Assembly: GCF_003646465.1 (NCBI RefSeq)
Contig: NZ_QZEX01000016.1
Location: forward strand, 1-64,000
Source: Chachezhania antarctica
GTDB taxonomy: Bacteria > Pseudomonadota > Alphaproteobacteria > Rhodobacterales > Rhodobacteraceae
Direction: 5' to 3'
Length of the DNA: 64,000 nucleotides
Shown here one piece after another: positions 35,393-44,270 of the stretch; the stretch's first letter is position 1, and every line of letters starts with the position of its first letter. Below the pieces are notes generated by a model that worked only from the letters and a program-made list of their open reading frames with translations, was not told the origin of the DNA and made no database searches. The position numbers and the translations under genes were made by a program.

Positions 35393-36085
35393 TCAGACGT
35401 AGGTGCCGGCCACCGCCTCGCGGATCGCCTTGATGTTGGCGCCATAGGCCGACGGTTGCGTCACCGAACCGCCCCGGAACACGGCCGAGCCCGCAACCAG
35501 CACATCGGCCCCCGCCTCGACGATACCCGGCGCCGTGGTCGGGTCGACGCCGCCGTCGATCTCGATATGGATCGGACGGTCGCCGATCATCGCGCGCAAT
35601 TCGCGCACCTTGGCGATCTGGCTGGCAATGAACTTTTGTCCGCCGAAGCCCGGGTTCACCGTCATCACGCAGACCAGATCGACCAGGTCCAGCACATCCG
35701 CCACGGCCGACGCCGGCGTGCCCGGGTTCAGCGCCACGCCCGCCTTGCAGCCGGCGCCGCCGATGGCCTGCAACGTCCGGTGGATATGCGGCCCGGCTTC
35801 GACATGGGCCGTCAGCCGGTCGGCACCGGCCTGCGCGAAGGCATCGATGAAGGGATCGACGGGCGCGATCATCAGGTGAACGTCCATCACCGTTTTCACA
35901 TGGGGCCGGATCGCCGCGCAGGTGGTCGGCCCGAAGGTGATGTTCGGCACGAAATGCCCGTCCATCACGTCGACATGGATCCAGTCGGCGCCCTGCGCCT
36001 CGACGGCCTCGCACTCCGCCCCGAAATTGGCGAAATCGGCCGACAGAATCGACGGGGCAATCTTCAAATCTCGGTCAAAGCTCAT
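35393..36085 (-). CDS. rpe: Ribulose-phosphate 3-epimerase Rpe
   Basis: A 230-residue TIM-barrel enzyme that interconverts ribulose 5-phosphate and xylulose 5-phosphate. Metal and catalytic residues sit in [34 protein letters not shown] and IEIDGGV. The start is the ATG at 36085 ([18 protein letters not shown]); an upstream in-frame ATG adds 5 or 22 residues. It is divergent from the phosphonate uptake operon. A role in recycling the ribose 5-phosphate made by C-P lyase is possible but the enzyme is housekeeping. Confidence 0.94.
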   Translation of the reverse strand: MSFDRDLKIAPSILSADFANFGAECEAVEAQGADWIHVDVMDGHFVPNITFGPTTCAAIRPHVKTVMDVHLMIAPVDPFIDAFAQAGADRLTAHVEAGPHIHRTLQAIGGAGCKAGVALNPGTPASAVADVLDLVDLVCVMTVNPGFGGQKFIASQIAKVRELRAMIGDRPIHIEIDGGVDPTTAPGIVEAGADVLVAGSAVFRGGSVTQPSAYGANIKAIREAVAGTYV

Positions 36086-36239
36086 GCGCGTGCGTCCCAT
36101 GAATGGTGCGGTACCTGCTAGACAATCAAGGCGATTAGCGCAGCATTGCAAGGCAGCACCGCACGCGAAGATTGCAAATTCCGGGCAGCCCTACTCCGGA
36201 ATCGCCGCGAACCGCAATCATTCCCGCCCCGTTACATAA

Positions 36240-36257
36240 CTTTCACGAAGCTGTCGC
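36240..36257 (+). promoter_or_regulatory. PHO box upstream of phnC
   Basis: CTTTCACGAAGCTGTCGC consists of two 7-base repeats, CTTTCAC and CTGTCGC, separated by 4 bases, and matches the E. coli PhoB consensus at 13 of 18 positions. It lies 55 bases before the phnC start, a suitable distance for activation by PhoB under phosphate limitation. It also reads as part of the leader of the divergent rpe, but the orientation fits phnC. Confidence 0.65.
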
Positions 36258-36311
36258 AATTCGTTGAGACGCCCGGGATAGGCCGACGCCGCACAGTCCT
36301 GGGGGTGAACC

Positions 36312-37151
36312 TTGCTTCGTATCGAGAAGCTGACCAAGAAATTCGGGCAGAACACTGCCGTCGACGCCGCCTCGTTGAATGTCGAGGGCACGGCGATGAT
36401 CGGTATCATCGGCCGCTCCGGCGCCGGCAAATCCACCCTGCTGCGGATGATCAACCGCCTGAGCGACGCGTCGGACGGCGTGATCGAATTCGAAGGTCGC
36501 GACGTGACCCATCTGACCGGCGCCGCCAAGCGCGCCTGGCAGTCGGATTGCGCGATGATCTTCCAGCAGTTCAACCTTGTCCCGCGCATGGACGTGGTGT
36601 CGAACGTGCTGCACGGCACGCTGAACCGCCGGTCCGCCTTCACCACGATCTTCAACCTCTATCCGCAGTCGGACATCCACCGCGCGATCGAGATACTGGA
36701 TCGCCTGGGCATCGCGGACCACGCACCGAAACGGGCCGAAGCGCTTTCGGGCGGCCAGCAGCAGCGTGTCGCCATCGCGCGCGCCCTGATGCAGGACCCC
36801 AAGATCATCCTCGCGGACGAGCCCATTGCCTCGCTCGATCCGATGAACGCCCAGACCGTGATGGAGGCGCTGCGCCGCATCCACGAAGAAGACGGCCGCA
36901 CCGTCATCTGCAACCTTCACACGCTCGACACGGCCCGGCGCTATTGCGACCGCGTTATCGGCATGCGCGACGGCCGGATCGTTTTCGACGGCTCGCCCGA
37001 ACAGCTGACGACCAATATGGCGCGCGAGATCTACGGCGCGGGCGCCGACTTCTCGGAAGCCGCCACGTCGACCGAGATCGGGACCCTCGAACACGGCCAC
37101 GCCGAAGATGCCCATATCCGCGCCCTGCGCGAGGCCGAAGCCACCGCCTGA
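36312..37151 (+). CDS. phnC: Phosphonate ABC transporter ATPase PhnC
   Basis: A 279-residue ATPase that drives phosphonate import. It has Walker [10 protein letters not shown] (about residues 35-43), the Q-loop [13 protein letters not shown], the phosphonate-specific [18 protein letters not shown] stretch, signature [15 protein letters not shown] and Walker [12 protein letters not shown]. The start is a TTG preceded by GGGGG. A weak C-terminal extension of about 30 residues ends the protein. It precedes phnD and is the first gene of the uptake operon. Confidence 0.95.
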   Translation: MLRIEKLTKKFGQNTAVDAASLNVEGTAMIGIIGRSGAGKSTLLRMINRLSDASDGVIEFEGRDVTHLTGAAKRAWQSDCAMIFQQFNLVPRMDVVSNVLHGTLNRRSAFTTIFNLYPQSDIHRAIEILDRLGIADHAPKRAEALSGGQQQRVAIARALMQDPKIILADEPIASLDPMNAQTVMEALRRIHEEDGRTVICNLHTLDTARRYCDRVIGMRDGRIVFDGSPEQLTTNMAREIYGAGADFSEAATSTEIGTLEHGHAEDAHIRALREAEATA

Positions 37152-37213
37152 CACCATTTCCACGACTTCCGGTCAAAGTTCGGCCGGGCCTACCAACCCT
37201 CGGGAGAGACCTT

Positions 37214-38119
37214 ATGAAAAAGATCATCGCTGCCGCCCTGGCAACCACCGCGCTGACGGCCCCGGCCTTCGCACAAGACCAGATCGAAGAATTCCGCATC
37301 GGCATCCTTGGCGGCGAAAACGCCCAGGACCGTCTGAACAACAACCAGTGCCTGGCCGATTACACCCAGGAAGCCCTGGGCGTTCCGGTCAAGTTGTTCG
37401 CGCCCGCCGACTATAACGGCGTGATCCAGGGCCTCCTGGGCGGCACCATCGACATGGCATGGCTGGGCGCAAGCGGTTACGCCAAGACCTACCTGACCGA
37501 CCCCGACGTGGTCGAGCCGGTGCTGGTCAAGGTGAACACCGATGGCACCTACGGCTACCATTCCATCGGTTTTGCCCGCAAGGACAGCGGCATCACCTCG
37601 CTGGAAGATATGAAGGGCAAGACCTTCGGATTCGGCGATCCGAACTCGACCTCGGGCTACCTGATCCCGTCGATCGAAATCCCCCAGCAGACCGGTTCGA
37701 CGATGGAGCCGGGTGAGTATTTCGGCGACGTCAAGTTCACCGGCGGTCACGAGCAGACCATCGTCGCAGTCTTCAACGGCGACATCGACGGCGGCGTGAC
37801 CTGGGCCGACGGCCTGGGCGAATGGGAAGACGGCTACAACTCGGGCGCGCTGCGCAAGGCCGTGGATGCGGGCCTGGTCGACATGAACGACATGGTGGAA
37901 ATCTGGAAGTCGAAGCCGATCCCGGAAGGCCCGGTCGTGCTGCGCACCGCCCTGCCCGCCGACGTGAAGGAAAAGATGACCGCCCTGATGGCCGGTCTGC
38001 ATGAAAAAGACCAGGATTGCTTCTACGGCGTTGCCGCCGGCGAAGCCCTGCACTTTGCCCCCATCGGCCACGACGCCTACCTGTCGATCATCGACGCCCG
38101 CAAGTCGGTTTCCAACTAA
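37214..38119 (+). CDS. phnD: Phosphonate ABC transporter substrate-binding protein PhnD
   Basis: A 301-residue periplasmic binding protein with a signal peptide (MKKIIAAALATTALTAPAFA, cleavage after residue 20). The PhnD features FRIGILGGENAQDR, DYNGVIQGLLGGTIDMAWLG and FGFGDPNSTSGYL are present. It captures phosphonates such as 2-aminoethylphosphonate with nanomolar affinity in E. coli; the exact ligand here is not shown. The ATG is preceded by GGGAGA, and a strong hairpin separates it from phnE. Confidence 0.95.
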   Translation: MKKIIAAALATTALTAPAFAQDQIEEFRIGILGGENAQDRLNNNQCLADYTQEALGVPVKLFAPADYNGVIQGLLGGTIDMAWLGASGYAKTYLTDPDVVEPVLVKVNTDGTYGYHSIGFARKDSGITSLEDMKGKTFGFGDPNSTSGYLIPSIEIPQQTGSTMEPGEYFGDVKFTGGHEQTIVAVFNGDIDGGVTWADGLGEWEDGYNSGALRKAVDAGLVDMNDMVEIWKSKPIPEGPVVLRTALPADVKEKMTALMAGLHEKDQDCFYGVAAGEALHFAPIGHDAYLSIIDARKSVSN

Positions 38120-38136
38120 GCGAAATCACTGCTCCC

Positions 38137-38163
38137 GAAGCCCGGCCTTCATGGCCGGGCTTC
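38137..38163 (+). terminator. Hairpin between phnD and phnE
   Basis: GAAGCCCGGCC (38137-38147) pairs perfectly with GGCCGGGCTTC (38153-38163) around a 5-base loop, in the 66-base gap after phnD. It has only a short T-stretch (TTC), so it is more likely a partial terminator or mRNA-stabilising structure that raises PhnD over the permeases than a full stop. Confidence 0.7.
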
Positions 38164-38185
38164 TTCACGTTCAGGGGATCCCGAC

Positions 38186-39070
38186 ATGGCCGAGACCAGC
38201 GCCTCCACCCGCGTGGACGTCATCCAGACCGATTACATGGCCCTGACCCGGCGCAAGCGATTGTACAGCCTCGTGCTGCTGATCGTCTTCGTGGCGCTGA
38301 TGGTCGCGGGCTTCAACACCGCCGACAGCCGCAATGCAGGCGGGTTCTGGAACGGGATCACCCATGTCTTCGATTTCCCGGCCGAGGTCCTGGGCGAAGC
38401 CTGGGAAAACATCGCCGAACTGCCCCGCCATCTTGTCGCGCATCTGCCCGCGCTGATCGAGACGCTGAACATCGCCGCCGCCTCGACCCTGATCGGCCTG
38501 ATCGCGGGCACGGTGCTGGCGCTCTTGTCAACCCGCGGGCTGGCACGCTGGCCGCGGCTGATCGGACTGTTCCGCCGGCTGATGGACATCGCCCGCGCGA
38601 TCCCCGAAATCGTTATCGCCCTGGTGCTGATCTTCGTTCTGGGCGGCGGGCCGGTGCCGGCCATGATCGCCATCGCCATCCACACCACCGGCGCGCTGGG
38701 GAAACTGTTTTCCGAAGTGAACGAGAACGTCTCGCTGAAGCCTGTCGAGGGTCTGCGGTCGGTCGGCGCCACATGGGCGCAGCAGATGTACCTTGGCGTC
38801 ATCCCGCAGGTGGGCCCGAACTATGTCAGCTACGCGCTGCTCAGGTTCGAAATCAACATCCGCGCCTCGGCCATCCTTGGCTTCGTGGGCGCAGGCGGCA
38901 TCGGCTATGACCTGCGAAACGCGATGTCCTGGGGACAGGGCAAGTACGATCAGGCCGCGGCGATCTTCATCCTGCTGTTCCTGACCATCGTCGCGGTCGA
39001 CCAAATCTCGGGCTACCTGCGCGCGCATCTGACCTACGGCACCCAAGCCCGCGAAGGAGTGCGGCCATGA
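38186..39070 (+). CDS. phnE: Phosphonate ABC transporter permease PhnE (first copy)
   Basis: A 294-residue inner-membrane permease with about six helices, and a typical TIGR01097-like sequence: IETLNIAAASTLIGLIAGTVLAL, ARAIPEIVIALVLIFVLGGGPVPAM and the EAA loop SVGATWAQQMYLGVIPQVGPNYVSYALLRFEIN. It overlaps the next permease by 4 bases. Most roseobacters carry two such permease genes and the products may form a heterodimer. Confidence 0.93.
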   Translation: MAETSASTRVDVIQTDYMALTRRKRLYSLVLLIVFVALMVAGFNTADSRNAGGFWNGITHVFDFPAEVLGEAWENIAELPRHLVAHLPALIETLNIAAASTLIGLIAGTVLALLSTRGLARWPRLIGLFRRLMDIARAIPEIVIALVLIFVLGGGPVPAMIAIAIHTTGALGKLFSEVNENVSLKPVEGLRSVGATWAQQMYLGVIPQVGPNYVSYALLRFEINIRASAILGFVGAGGIGYDLRNAMSWGQGKYDQAAAIFILLFLTIVAVDQISGYLRAHLTYGTQAREGVRP

Positions 39071-40383
39071 CCGTCGCAACCACCGATCTCGACCGGCTGA
39101 AATCTGGCGCGGACCAGCTGTTCTCGAAGAAGAAACTGGCGGGCTTCAGCATCCCCTTGGTGATCATCGCCTATCTCGTCTACATCTTCTTCGCCTTCGA
39201 CGTGCCCGGGCTCTATTCCCGTGCCGACATGGACAACGCCCGCACGCTGGTGGCCGACAGCTACAGCTACAAGATGCACGTCACCCGCGATAATCGCTCG
39301 GCCGAGGTCGACATCTCCATCGAAGGCCGCCGCAACGGCACCTACCCGGAAGACGGCTCACCCGACTGGGTCACCCGCGGCGAAGAGACGGTGATCGACC
39401 TCGGGCAAGGCCACATCGCCACCTTCGGACCGGAAATCGTGACCTACACGATCCCCGGCTATGGCACCTTCCGGGCCGAACCCGGCCGCTCCGGCGTCAA
39501 TGCCACCTTCCCGGATGGCGATCTGCCGGGCTGGATCAACGCCTCGAAAAACCGGGTGGCCATCACGACCGAAGCGGGCCGCTTCACCGTCACCCGCAAC
39601 CGGACCGAGGTGTTCCGCTATTTCAACGGATGGGAGGCGTTCTGGTTCACGCTCGACAGCCCCTATTACGGCCTGTCCGTGGGCGAGGTCGCGGGCCGCG
39701 CGGTACAGGGCGAAGCGGGCGACATCTTCACCGCCTTCTGGACCAACTCCATGTGGCGGCATCAGGACGTGGCCTGGGCCCTGTTCGAAACCGTGCTGAT
39801 GGCGTTCCTTGGGACCTTCGGCGCCGGCCTCATCGCGCTGCCGCTGGCGTTCCTTGCGGCCAAGAACTTCGCGCCCCTGATGGCGGTCCGCTTCGCAATG
39901 CGCCGGATGTTCGATTTCCTGCGCGGCGTCGATGCGCTGATCTGGACGATCATCCTGGCCCGCGCCTTCGGCCCCGGCCCCCTGACCGGCGCGCTGGCGA
40001 TCCTGGTGACCGACACGGGCACCTTCGGCAAGATCTTCTCGGAAGCCTTGGAGAACGTCGACAAGGCCCCCATCGAGGGCGTGCAGTCCACCGGCGCCAG
40101 CGCGATCCAGCGCTACCGCTTCGGAGTGATCCCGCAGGTGGTGCCGGTGCTGATCTCGCAACTGCTGTACTTCCTTGAATCGAACACGCGGTCTGCCACC
40201 GTCATCGGCGCCATCACCGGCGGCGGGATCGGGCTTCTGCTGACGCAGGCGATCATCACCCAGCAGGACTGGGAGAAGGTCACCTATTTCATCGTGCTGA
40301 TCGTTCTGATGGTTATGGCAATGGACTGGATTTCCGGCATCCTCCGCCGCCGCCTGATTTCCGGGGACGGCACCGGGCATTGA
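39067..40383 (+). CDS. phnE: Phosphonate ABC transporter permease PhnE (second copy)
   Basis: A 438-residue permease with the same C-terminal core as the first copy (ALFETVLMAFLGTFGAGLIALPLAF, FLRGVDALIWTIILARAFGPGPL, QSTGASAIQRYRFGVIPQVVPVLISQLLYFLESN), but with an extra periplasmic insertion of about 130 residues after the first helix (roughly residues 45-220). The extra region includes NGTYPEDGSPDWVT and IPGYGTFRAEPGRSGVN and is predicted to be mostly outside the membrane. It is the last gene of the uptake operon; repeat copy 3 follows. Confidence 0.92.
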   Translation: MTVATTDLDRLKSGADQLFSKKKLAGFSIPLVIIAYLVYIFFAFDVPGLYSRADMDNARTLVADSYSYKMHVTRDNRSAEVDISIEGRRNGTYPEDGSPDWVTRGEETVIDLGQGHIATFGPEIVTYTIPGYGTFRAEPGRSGVNATFPDGDLPGWINASKNRVAITTEAGRFTVTRNRTEVFRYFNGWEAFWFTLDSPYYGLSVGEVAGRAVQGEAGDIFTAFWTNSMWRHQDVAWALFETVLMAFLGTFGAGLIALPLAFLAAKNFAPLMAVRFAMRRMFDFLRGVDALIWTIILARAFGPGPLTGALAILVTDTGTFGKIFSEALENVDKAPIEGVQSTGASAIQRYRFGVIPQVVPVLISQLLYFLESNTRSATVIGAITGGGIGLLLTQAIITQQDWEKVTYFIVLIVLMVMAMDWISGILRRRLISGDGTGH

Positions 40384-40390
40384 GGTCGGA

Positions 40391-40507
40391 CGGGGGCGCT
40401 GCCCCCGGACCACCGAGGTATTTGGAGACCAAAGACGTCAGAAGCCCCGCCTTCTTTTCTTCTTTCTCCAAATACTCCCGCCGGAGGCAGACCGGCGGAG
40501 CCGCCGA
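40391..40507 (+). repeat. Dispersed 3'-end hairpin repeat, copy 3
   Basis: Left stem GGGGGCGCTGCCCCC (40392-40406), then the left arm GAGGTATTTGGAGACCAAAGACG-type sequence (40415-40437) and the right arm CTTCTTTCTCC-AAATACTCCC (40459-40479), continued by GCCGGAGGCAG. It starts 8 bases after the second phnE stop and has the same orientation as that gene. It separates the uptake genes from the acetyltransferase. Confidence 0.8.
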
Positions 40508-40572
40508 TTTCGGGGCTGGGTATCCGGGCGGTTTAGGGTCAACCTGCACGTGACAACAAAAAGAAGCGTACC

Positions 40573-41196
40573 ATGACGGATCATCCCCTGCTCTCCCCCG
40601 ACGAACCGCGCATTCACGAGGAATGCTCGATCACCGAAAGCACCTTCGGGCCCTATACCGAGATCGGGCGTTTCTCGCGCGTGGCGTATTCGTCGTTCGG
40701 GGCGTATTCCTATTGCGACCGGGCCTGCGACATCGCCAATGCCCAGGTGGGCAAGTTCGCCAACATCGCCAGCTTCGTGCGGATCGGCGCCACCGACCAT
40801 CCGCTGGATCGCGCGGCGCTGCATCATTTCATGTATCGGTCGGCCTCTTACTGGGAGGATACGCCCGACGACGCCGCGTGGTTCGAAAAACGCCGCGCGC
40901 GGCGGGCGGTGATCGGGCATGACACGTGGCTGGGGCACAACGCGCAGGTGAAGCCGGAAGTCACCATCGGCCACGGGGCCGTCATAGCCTCGGGCGCCAT
41001 CGTCACGAAGGATGTGGCGCCCTACACCATCGTGGCCGGCACGCCGGCGAAACCAATTCGCGAACGCCAGCCCGGGCCGGTGGCGGATCGGCTGATCGCA
41101 CTGGCGTGGTGGGACTGGAATCACAATACCCTGCGTGCCCGGTTGGACGATTTCCGGCAACTGCAGGCCGAAGCCTTCCTGGAGAAGTACGAGTAG
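40573..41196 (+). CDS. Hexapeptide-repeat acetyltransferase of phosphonate loci
   Basis: A 207-residue left-handed beta-helix transferase. Hexapeptide repeats run from about residue 35 (SYSSFGAYSYCDRACDIANAQVGKFANI) to about 155, with the CoA-binding GHNAQVKPEVTIGHGAVIASGAIVTKDVAPYTIVAG. It resembles the transferase family found beside C-P lyase genes (TIGR03308). It likely acetylates an aminophosphonate or intermediate, analogous to PhnO, but the substrate is inference. It lies between phnE and the divergent phnF and carries no ribosome-binding anomaly. Confidence 0.85.
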   Translation: MTDHPLLSPDEPRIHEECSITESTFGPYTEIGRFSRVAYSSFGAYSYCDRACDIANAQVGKFANIASFVRIGATDHPLDRAALHHFMYRSASYWEDTPDDAAWFEKRRARRAVIGHDTWLGHNAQVKPEVTIGHGAVIASGAIVTKDVAPYTIVAGTPAKPIRERQPGPVADRLIALAWWDWNHNTLRARLDDFRQLQAEAFLEKYE

Positions 41197-41199
41197 CGG

Positions 41200-41934
41200 T
41201 CAGAATTCCCGTTCGTCGGGCAGGTCGGCGTTGCCGATGGTCAGCGCGACCCGTTCACCGGCGAACCATGTGCGACCGAATTCGACCGGGACGCCATCGG
41301 TGTCGGTGCTGACGGACTCGGTACACAGAAGCGGTGCGTTCTGGCGGATCTGCAGGTGCCGCGCGTCGGTTGCCGTGGCCTGGACCGCCGTGACCCGGGT
41401 CGAGACCCGGATATAGTCCTTCACCCCCACCTGCCGCAGGGCCGAGGTGATCGACGGATCGGCGCGCAGGATCGCGGGCAGTTCCGGAAACCGGTCCGCG
41501 GGAAAACAGGTGCGGAAGATCGCCAGCGGCTGTTCGTCGGCCAGCGAGATGCCTTCGTAGACATGCAGCTGCGCGCCCGGTTCCAGGTTCAGCGACCGCG
41601 CCTCGTGCCCATCGGCGCCGCGCATCGTCAGCGCCAGAACCTTGCGCGACGGCAGGCGGCCGGCGGCATAGAGATTGCGGGCAAAGCGCACCCGCGTGCC
41701 AATGGGGTAATCCGTGGGCTGGGCCGCCACGAAGACGCCGGCGCCGCGGCGGGCATGGACAAGACCTTCTTCCGCAAGTTCGGCCATGGCGCGGCGGACC
41801 GTGTGACGGTTGACGCCGAACCGCGCCGCCAGCTGCGCCTCGGTCGGCAGTTTCGATCCCGGCGCGTGACGGCCTTCGGCGATGTCCGCCGTCAGTTCAT
41901 CGGCGATGGATTTCCAGAGCGGCGTGCGGCTCAT
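41200..41934 (-). CDS. phnF: GntR-family phosphonate regulator PhnF
   Basis: A 244-residue HutC-type GntR regulator. The winged helix (residues about 8-70) has LPTEAQLAARFGVNRHTVRRAMAELAEEGLVHARRG, and the ligand-binding UTRA domain follows from about 90 (RKVLALTMRG ... YEGISLADEQPLAIFRTCFP). It is convergent with the acetyltransferase (3-base gap) and divergent from phnG, so it may repress the C-P lyase operon through the shared 172-base region. Confidence 0.9.
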   Translation of the reverse strand: MSRTPLWKSIADELTADIAEGRHAPGSKLPTEAQLAARFGVNRHTVRRAMAELAEEGLVHARRGAGVFVAAQPTDYPIGTRVRFARNLYAAGRLPSRKVLALTMRGADGHEARSLNLEPGAQLHVYEGISLADEQPLAIFRTCFPADRFPELPAILRADPSITSALRQVGVKDYIRVSTRVTAVQATATDARHLQIRQNAPLLCTESVSTDTDGVPVEFGRTWFAGERVALTIGNADLPDEREF

Positions 41935-41947
41935 GCGTCCCAGGTTC

Positions 41948-41965
41948 CTGTCATCAAATATTCAC
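41948..41965 (+). promoter_or_regulatory. PHO box in the phnF-phnG intergenic region
   Basis: CTGTCATCAAATATTCAC contains a perfect first half-site CTGTCAT and a weaker second half TATTCAC, spaced by 4 bases (13 of 18 positions match the consensus). It lies 141 bases before phnG and 13 bases before the phnF start. The distance suits a phnG promoter near 41975-42000. It is the second such box in the phn locus. Confidence 0.6.
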
Positions 41966-42014
41966 AGCTTGCGCGTTGTGTCCGGAGGCTCATCGGGTTA
42001 GAATTTGTCGAGTT

Positions 42015-42022
42015 GTATAGAT
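42015..42022. promoter_or_regulatory. Candidate PhnF operator
   Basis: GTATAGAT matches the GTnTAnAC core of HutC-type GntR sites at 7 of 8 positions and is close to the TGGTATAGACCA site known for mycobacterial PhnF. It lies 85 bases before phnG in the region shared with phnF. The match is short and could be chance. Confidence 0.3.
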
Positions 42023-42106
42023 AGCCACGTCAACATGTCCAAGGCGGATTCGACGAAACGTCCGAGTTCCCTGGCATTATCTTCAATACTTCGGGGAAAG
42101 CCATAG

Positions 42107-42562
42107 ATGCCAACGACCGAGCCCGCCGCATCGCGCCAACGCTGGATGTCCGTCCTTGCCCGCGCGCCCGAACGTGACCTGATCGCGCTCTGGGACGCGT
42201 TCGCCGCCAAGCCCGCCTTCGAATGGCTCCGCCGGCCCGAAACCGGGGCCGTGATGGTGCGCGGACGCATGGGCGGCACGGGCGGTCCGTTCAACCTAGG
42301 CGAAATGACCGTCACCCGCTGTTCGGTCCAGACCGATGGCGGGCTGGTGGGTCACGCCTACGTGCAGGGCCGCAGCCAGCCCAAGGCCGAGGCCGCCGCG
42401 CTGATCGACGCCCTGATGCAGGGGGGCGACGCGGCGCGGGTGGAGGCCGAGATCGTGGCCCCGCTGGAAACCGGCATGACCGAGAAGAAACAGGTGCAGG
42501 CCGCGAAGGCCGCGGCGACACGGGTGAACTTCTTCACCATGGCACGGGGGGAAGACGAATGA
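42107..42562 (+). CDS. phnG: C-P lyase core subunit PhnG
   Basis: A 151-residue protein of the C-P lyase core complex PhnGHIJ. It carries the family sequences RPETGAVMVRGRMGGTGGPFNLGEMTVTRCSV and HAYVQGRSQPKAEAAALIDAL. With PhnH, PhnI and PhnL it transfers the phosphonate to the ribose of a nucleotide. Length is typical. It starts the main operon and overlaps phnH by 4 bases. Confidence 0.95.
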   Translation: MPTTEPAASRQRWMSVLARAPERDLIALWDAFAAKPAFEWLRRPETGAVMVRGRMGGTGGPFNLGEMTVTRCSVQTDGGLVGHAYVQGRSQPKAEAAALIDALMQGGDAARVEAEIVAPLETGMTEKKQVQAAKAAATRVNFFTMARGEDE

Positions 42563-43155
42563 GCCCGACCGCAGACGGCACCCGCTTTGGCGGCGGTTTC
42601 ACCGATCCCAGCCGCGATGCGGCGCGGGCCTTCCGGACGATCATGACCGTGCTGGCCCGACCGGGAGAGATCGGGACGCTGGACCAGGTCCACGCGCCCG
42701 CCCCGCTGTCTCAGGCACAGGCCGCGCTGATCCTGACGCTGTGCGACACCAACACGGGCGTCCATCTGGCGGGCGCAGCCGACGACTCCGCCGTGCGCGA
42801 CTGGGTGCGGTTTCATACCGGTGCGCCACTTGTGGCCGCCGAAGATGCCGAATTCGCCGTGGGCACATGGGACGCGCTGCAACCGCTCGACCGCTTCGCC
42901 ATCGGCACGTCGGAATATCCCGACCGTTCGGCGACGCTCTTTGCCGAGGTCCCGGTGTTGGCCCCCGAAGGCGCCACGCTGAAAGGCCCCGGCATCCGCA
43001 ACACCGCGCGGTTGAGCCTGCCGGAGACGGGCGCCTTGCAGGATAACGCCACACTCTTCCCGCTGGGGTTCGATGTCTACTTCACTTGCGGCACCGCCCT
43101 GGCCGGTCTGCCGCGGTCCACCCAGATCACGGCGGAGGACGCCCAATGTACGTAG
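42559..43155 (+). CDS. phnH: C-P lyase core subunit PhnH
   Basis: A 198-residue PhnH-family protein, a structural core subunit of the C-P lyase complex with a PLP-transferase-like fold but no lysine. Recognisable pieces are GGFTDPSRDAARAFRTIMTVLARPG and LPLGFDVYFTCGTALAGLPRST. It overlaps phnG upstream and phnI downstream, showing translational coupling through the core subunits. Confidence 0.94.
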   Translation: MSPTADGTRFGGGFTDPSRDAARAFRTIMTVLARPGEIGTLDQVHAPAPLSQAQAALILTLCDTNTGVHLAGAADDSAVRDWVRFHTGAPLVAAEDAEFAVGTWDALQPLDRFAIGTSEYPDRSATLFAEVPVLAPEGATLKGPGIRNTARLSLPETGALQDNATLFPLGFDVYFTCGTALAGLPRSTQITAEDAQCT

Positions 43156-44270
43156 CCGTCAAAGGTGGCGAACAGGCCATCGACAATGCCCATGCCTGGA
43201 TGGCCGAACGGCGCCGCGGCGACACCGATGTGGCCGAGCTGACCACCGACCAGATCCGCGAACAGCTGGCGTTGGCCGTCAACCGCGTGATGGCCGAAGG
43301 CTCGCTCTACGATCCCGATCTTGCCGCGCTGGCGATCAAGCAATCCCGTGGCGACCTGATCGAAGCGATCTTCCTGATCCGCGCCTACCGCACCACGCTC
43401 CCGCGTTTCGGCGCATCCGAGCCGCTGGATACCGCCGCGATGGCCTGCGACCGGCGCATTTCGGCGACGTTCAAGGACGCGCCCGGCGGGCAGATCCTTG
43501 GGCCGACCTTCGACTACACGCACCGGCTGCTGGATTTCAAACTCGCCGCCGAAGGGGGCGCGCCCCGCGCCGAAACGGCGGACAGTGACCCGGTGCCGGT
43601 GCCGCATATATCGTCGATCCTGGGCACCGAAGGCGTTCTGCAACCGGAACCCCGCACCGACACCACGCCCCGCGACCTGACGCGTGAGCCATTGTCCTTT
43701 CCCGCCGACCGCGCCGTGCGGCTGCAATCGCTGACCCGCGGCGACGAAGGTTTCCTGCTGGGCCTTGGCTATTCCACCCAGCGCGGCCATGCCCGGAACC
43801 ACGCCTTCGTGGGCGAGTTGCGGATCGGCATGGTCCCCGTGGAAATGGAAATCCCGGAACTGGGCTTCGCCATCGAGATCGGCGAGATCGAGGCGACCGA
43901 ATGCGAAACGGTGAACCAGTTCAAAGGCTCGAAAACCGAGCCCCCGCAATTCACCCGCGGCTACGGTCTTGTCTTCGGCCAGTCGGAGCGGAAATCCATC
44001 GCCATGGCGCTGGTCGACCGAGCCCTGCGCTGGGAAGAACTGGGCGAAGAAAATGTCGGTGCCGCCGCGCAGGACGCGGAGTTCGTGCTGAGCCATTCCG
44101 ACAACATCCAGGCCACCGGTTTCGTCGAACACATCAAGCTGCCGCACTACGTCGATTTCCAGGCCGAACTCGAACTGATCCGCCGCTTGCGGCGCGAAGC
44201 GGAAGCCGCGCAGGCCCCTGCCCCCGATGCGCCCGCGGAACGGACCAAGGAACAGGAGCCAGCAGAATGA
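43146..44270 (+). CDS. phnI: C-P lyase core subunit PhnI
   Basis: A 374-residue PhnI. It is the nucleosidase/transferase core that in E. coli exchanges the adenine of ATP for phosphonate. It has MYVAVKGGEQAIDNAHAW at the start, and the conserved TRGYGLVFGQSERKSIAMALVDRAL and HSDNIQATGFVEHIKLPHYVDFQ. The C terminus has an extra acidic/proline tail (APAPDAPAERTKEQEP). The ATG at 43146 is chosen over an in-frame upstream start because homology begins there; it overlaps phnH and phnJ. Confidence 0.95.
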   Translation: MYVAVKGGEQAIDNAHAWMAERRRGDTDVAELTTDQIREQLALAVNRVMAEGSLYDPDLAALAIKQSRGDLIEAIFLIRAYRTTLPRFGASEPLDTAAMACDRRISATFKDAPGGQILGPTFDYTHRLLDFKLAAEGGAPRAETADSDPVPVPHISSILGTEGVLQPEPRTDTTPRDLTREPLSFPADRAVRLQSLTRGDEGFLLGLGYSTQRGHARNHAFVGELRIGMVPVEMEIPELGFAIEIGEIEATECETVNQFKGSKTEPPQFTRGYGLVFGQSERKSIAMALVDRALRWEELGEENVGAAAQDAEFVLSHSDNIQATGFVEHIKLPHYVDFQAELELIRRLRREAEAAQAPAPDAPAERTKEQEPAE

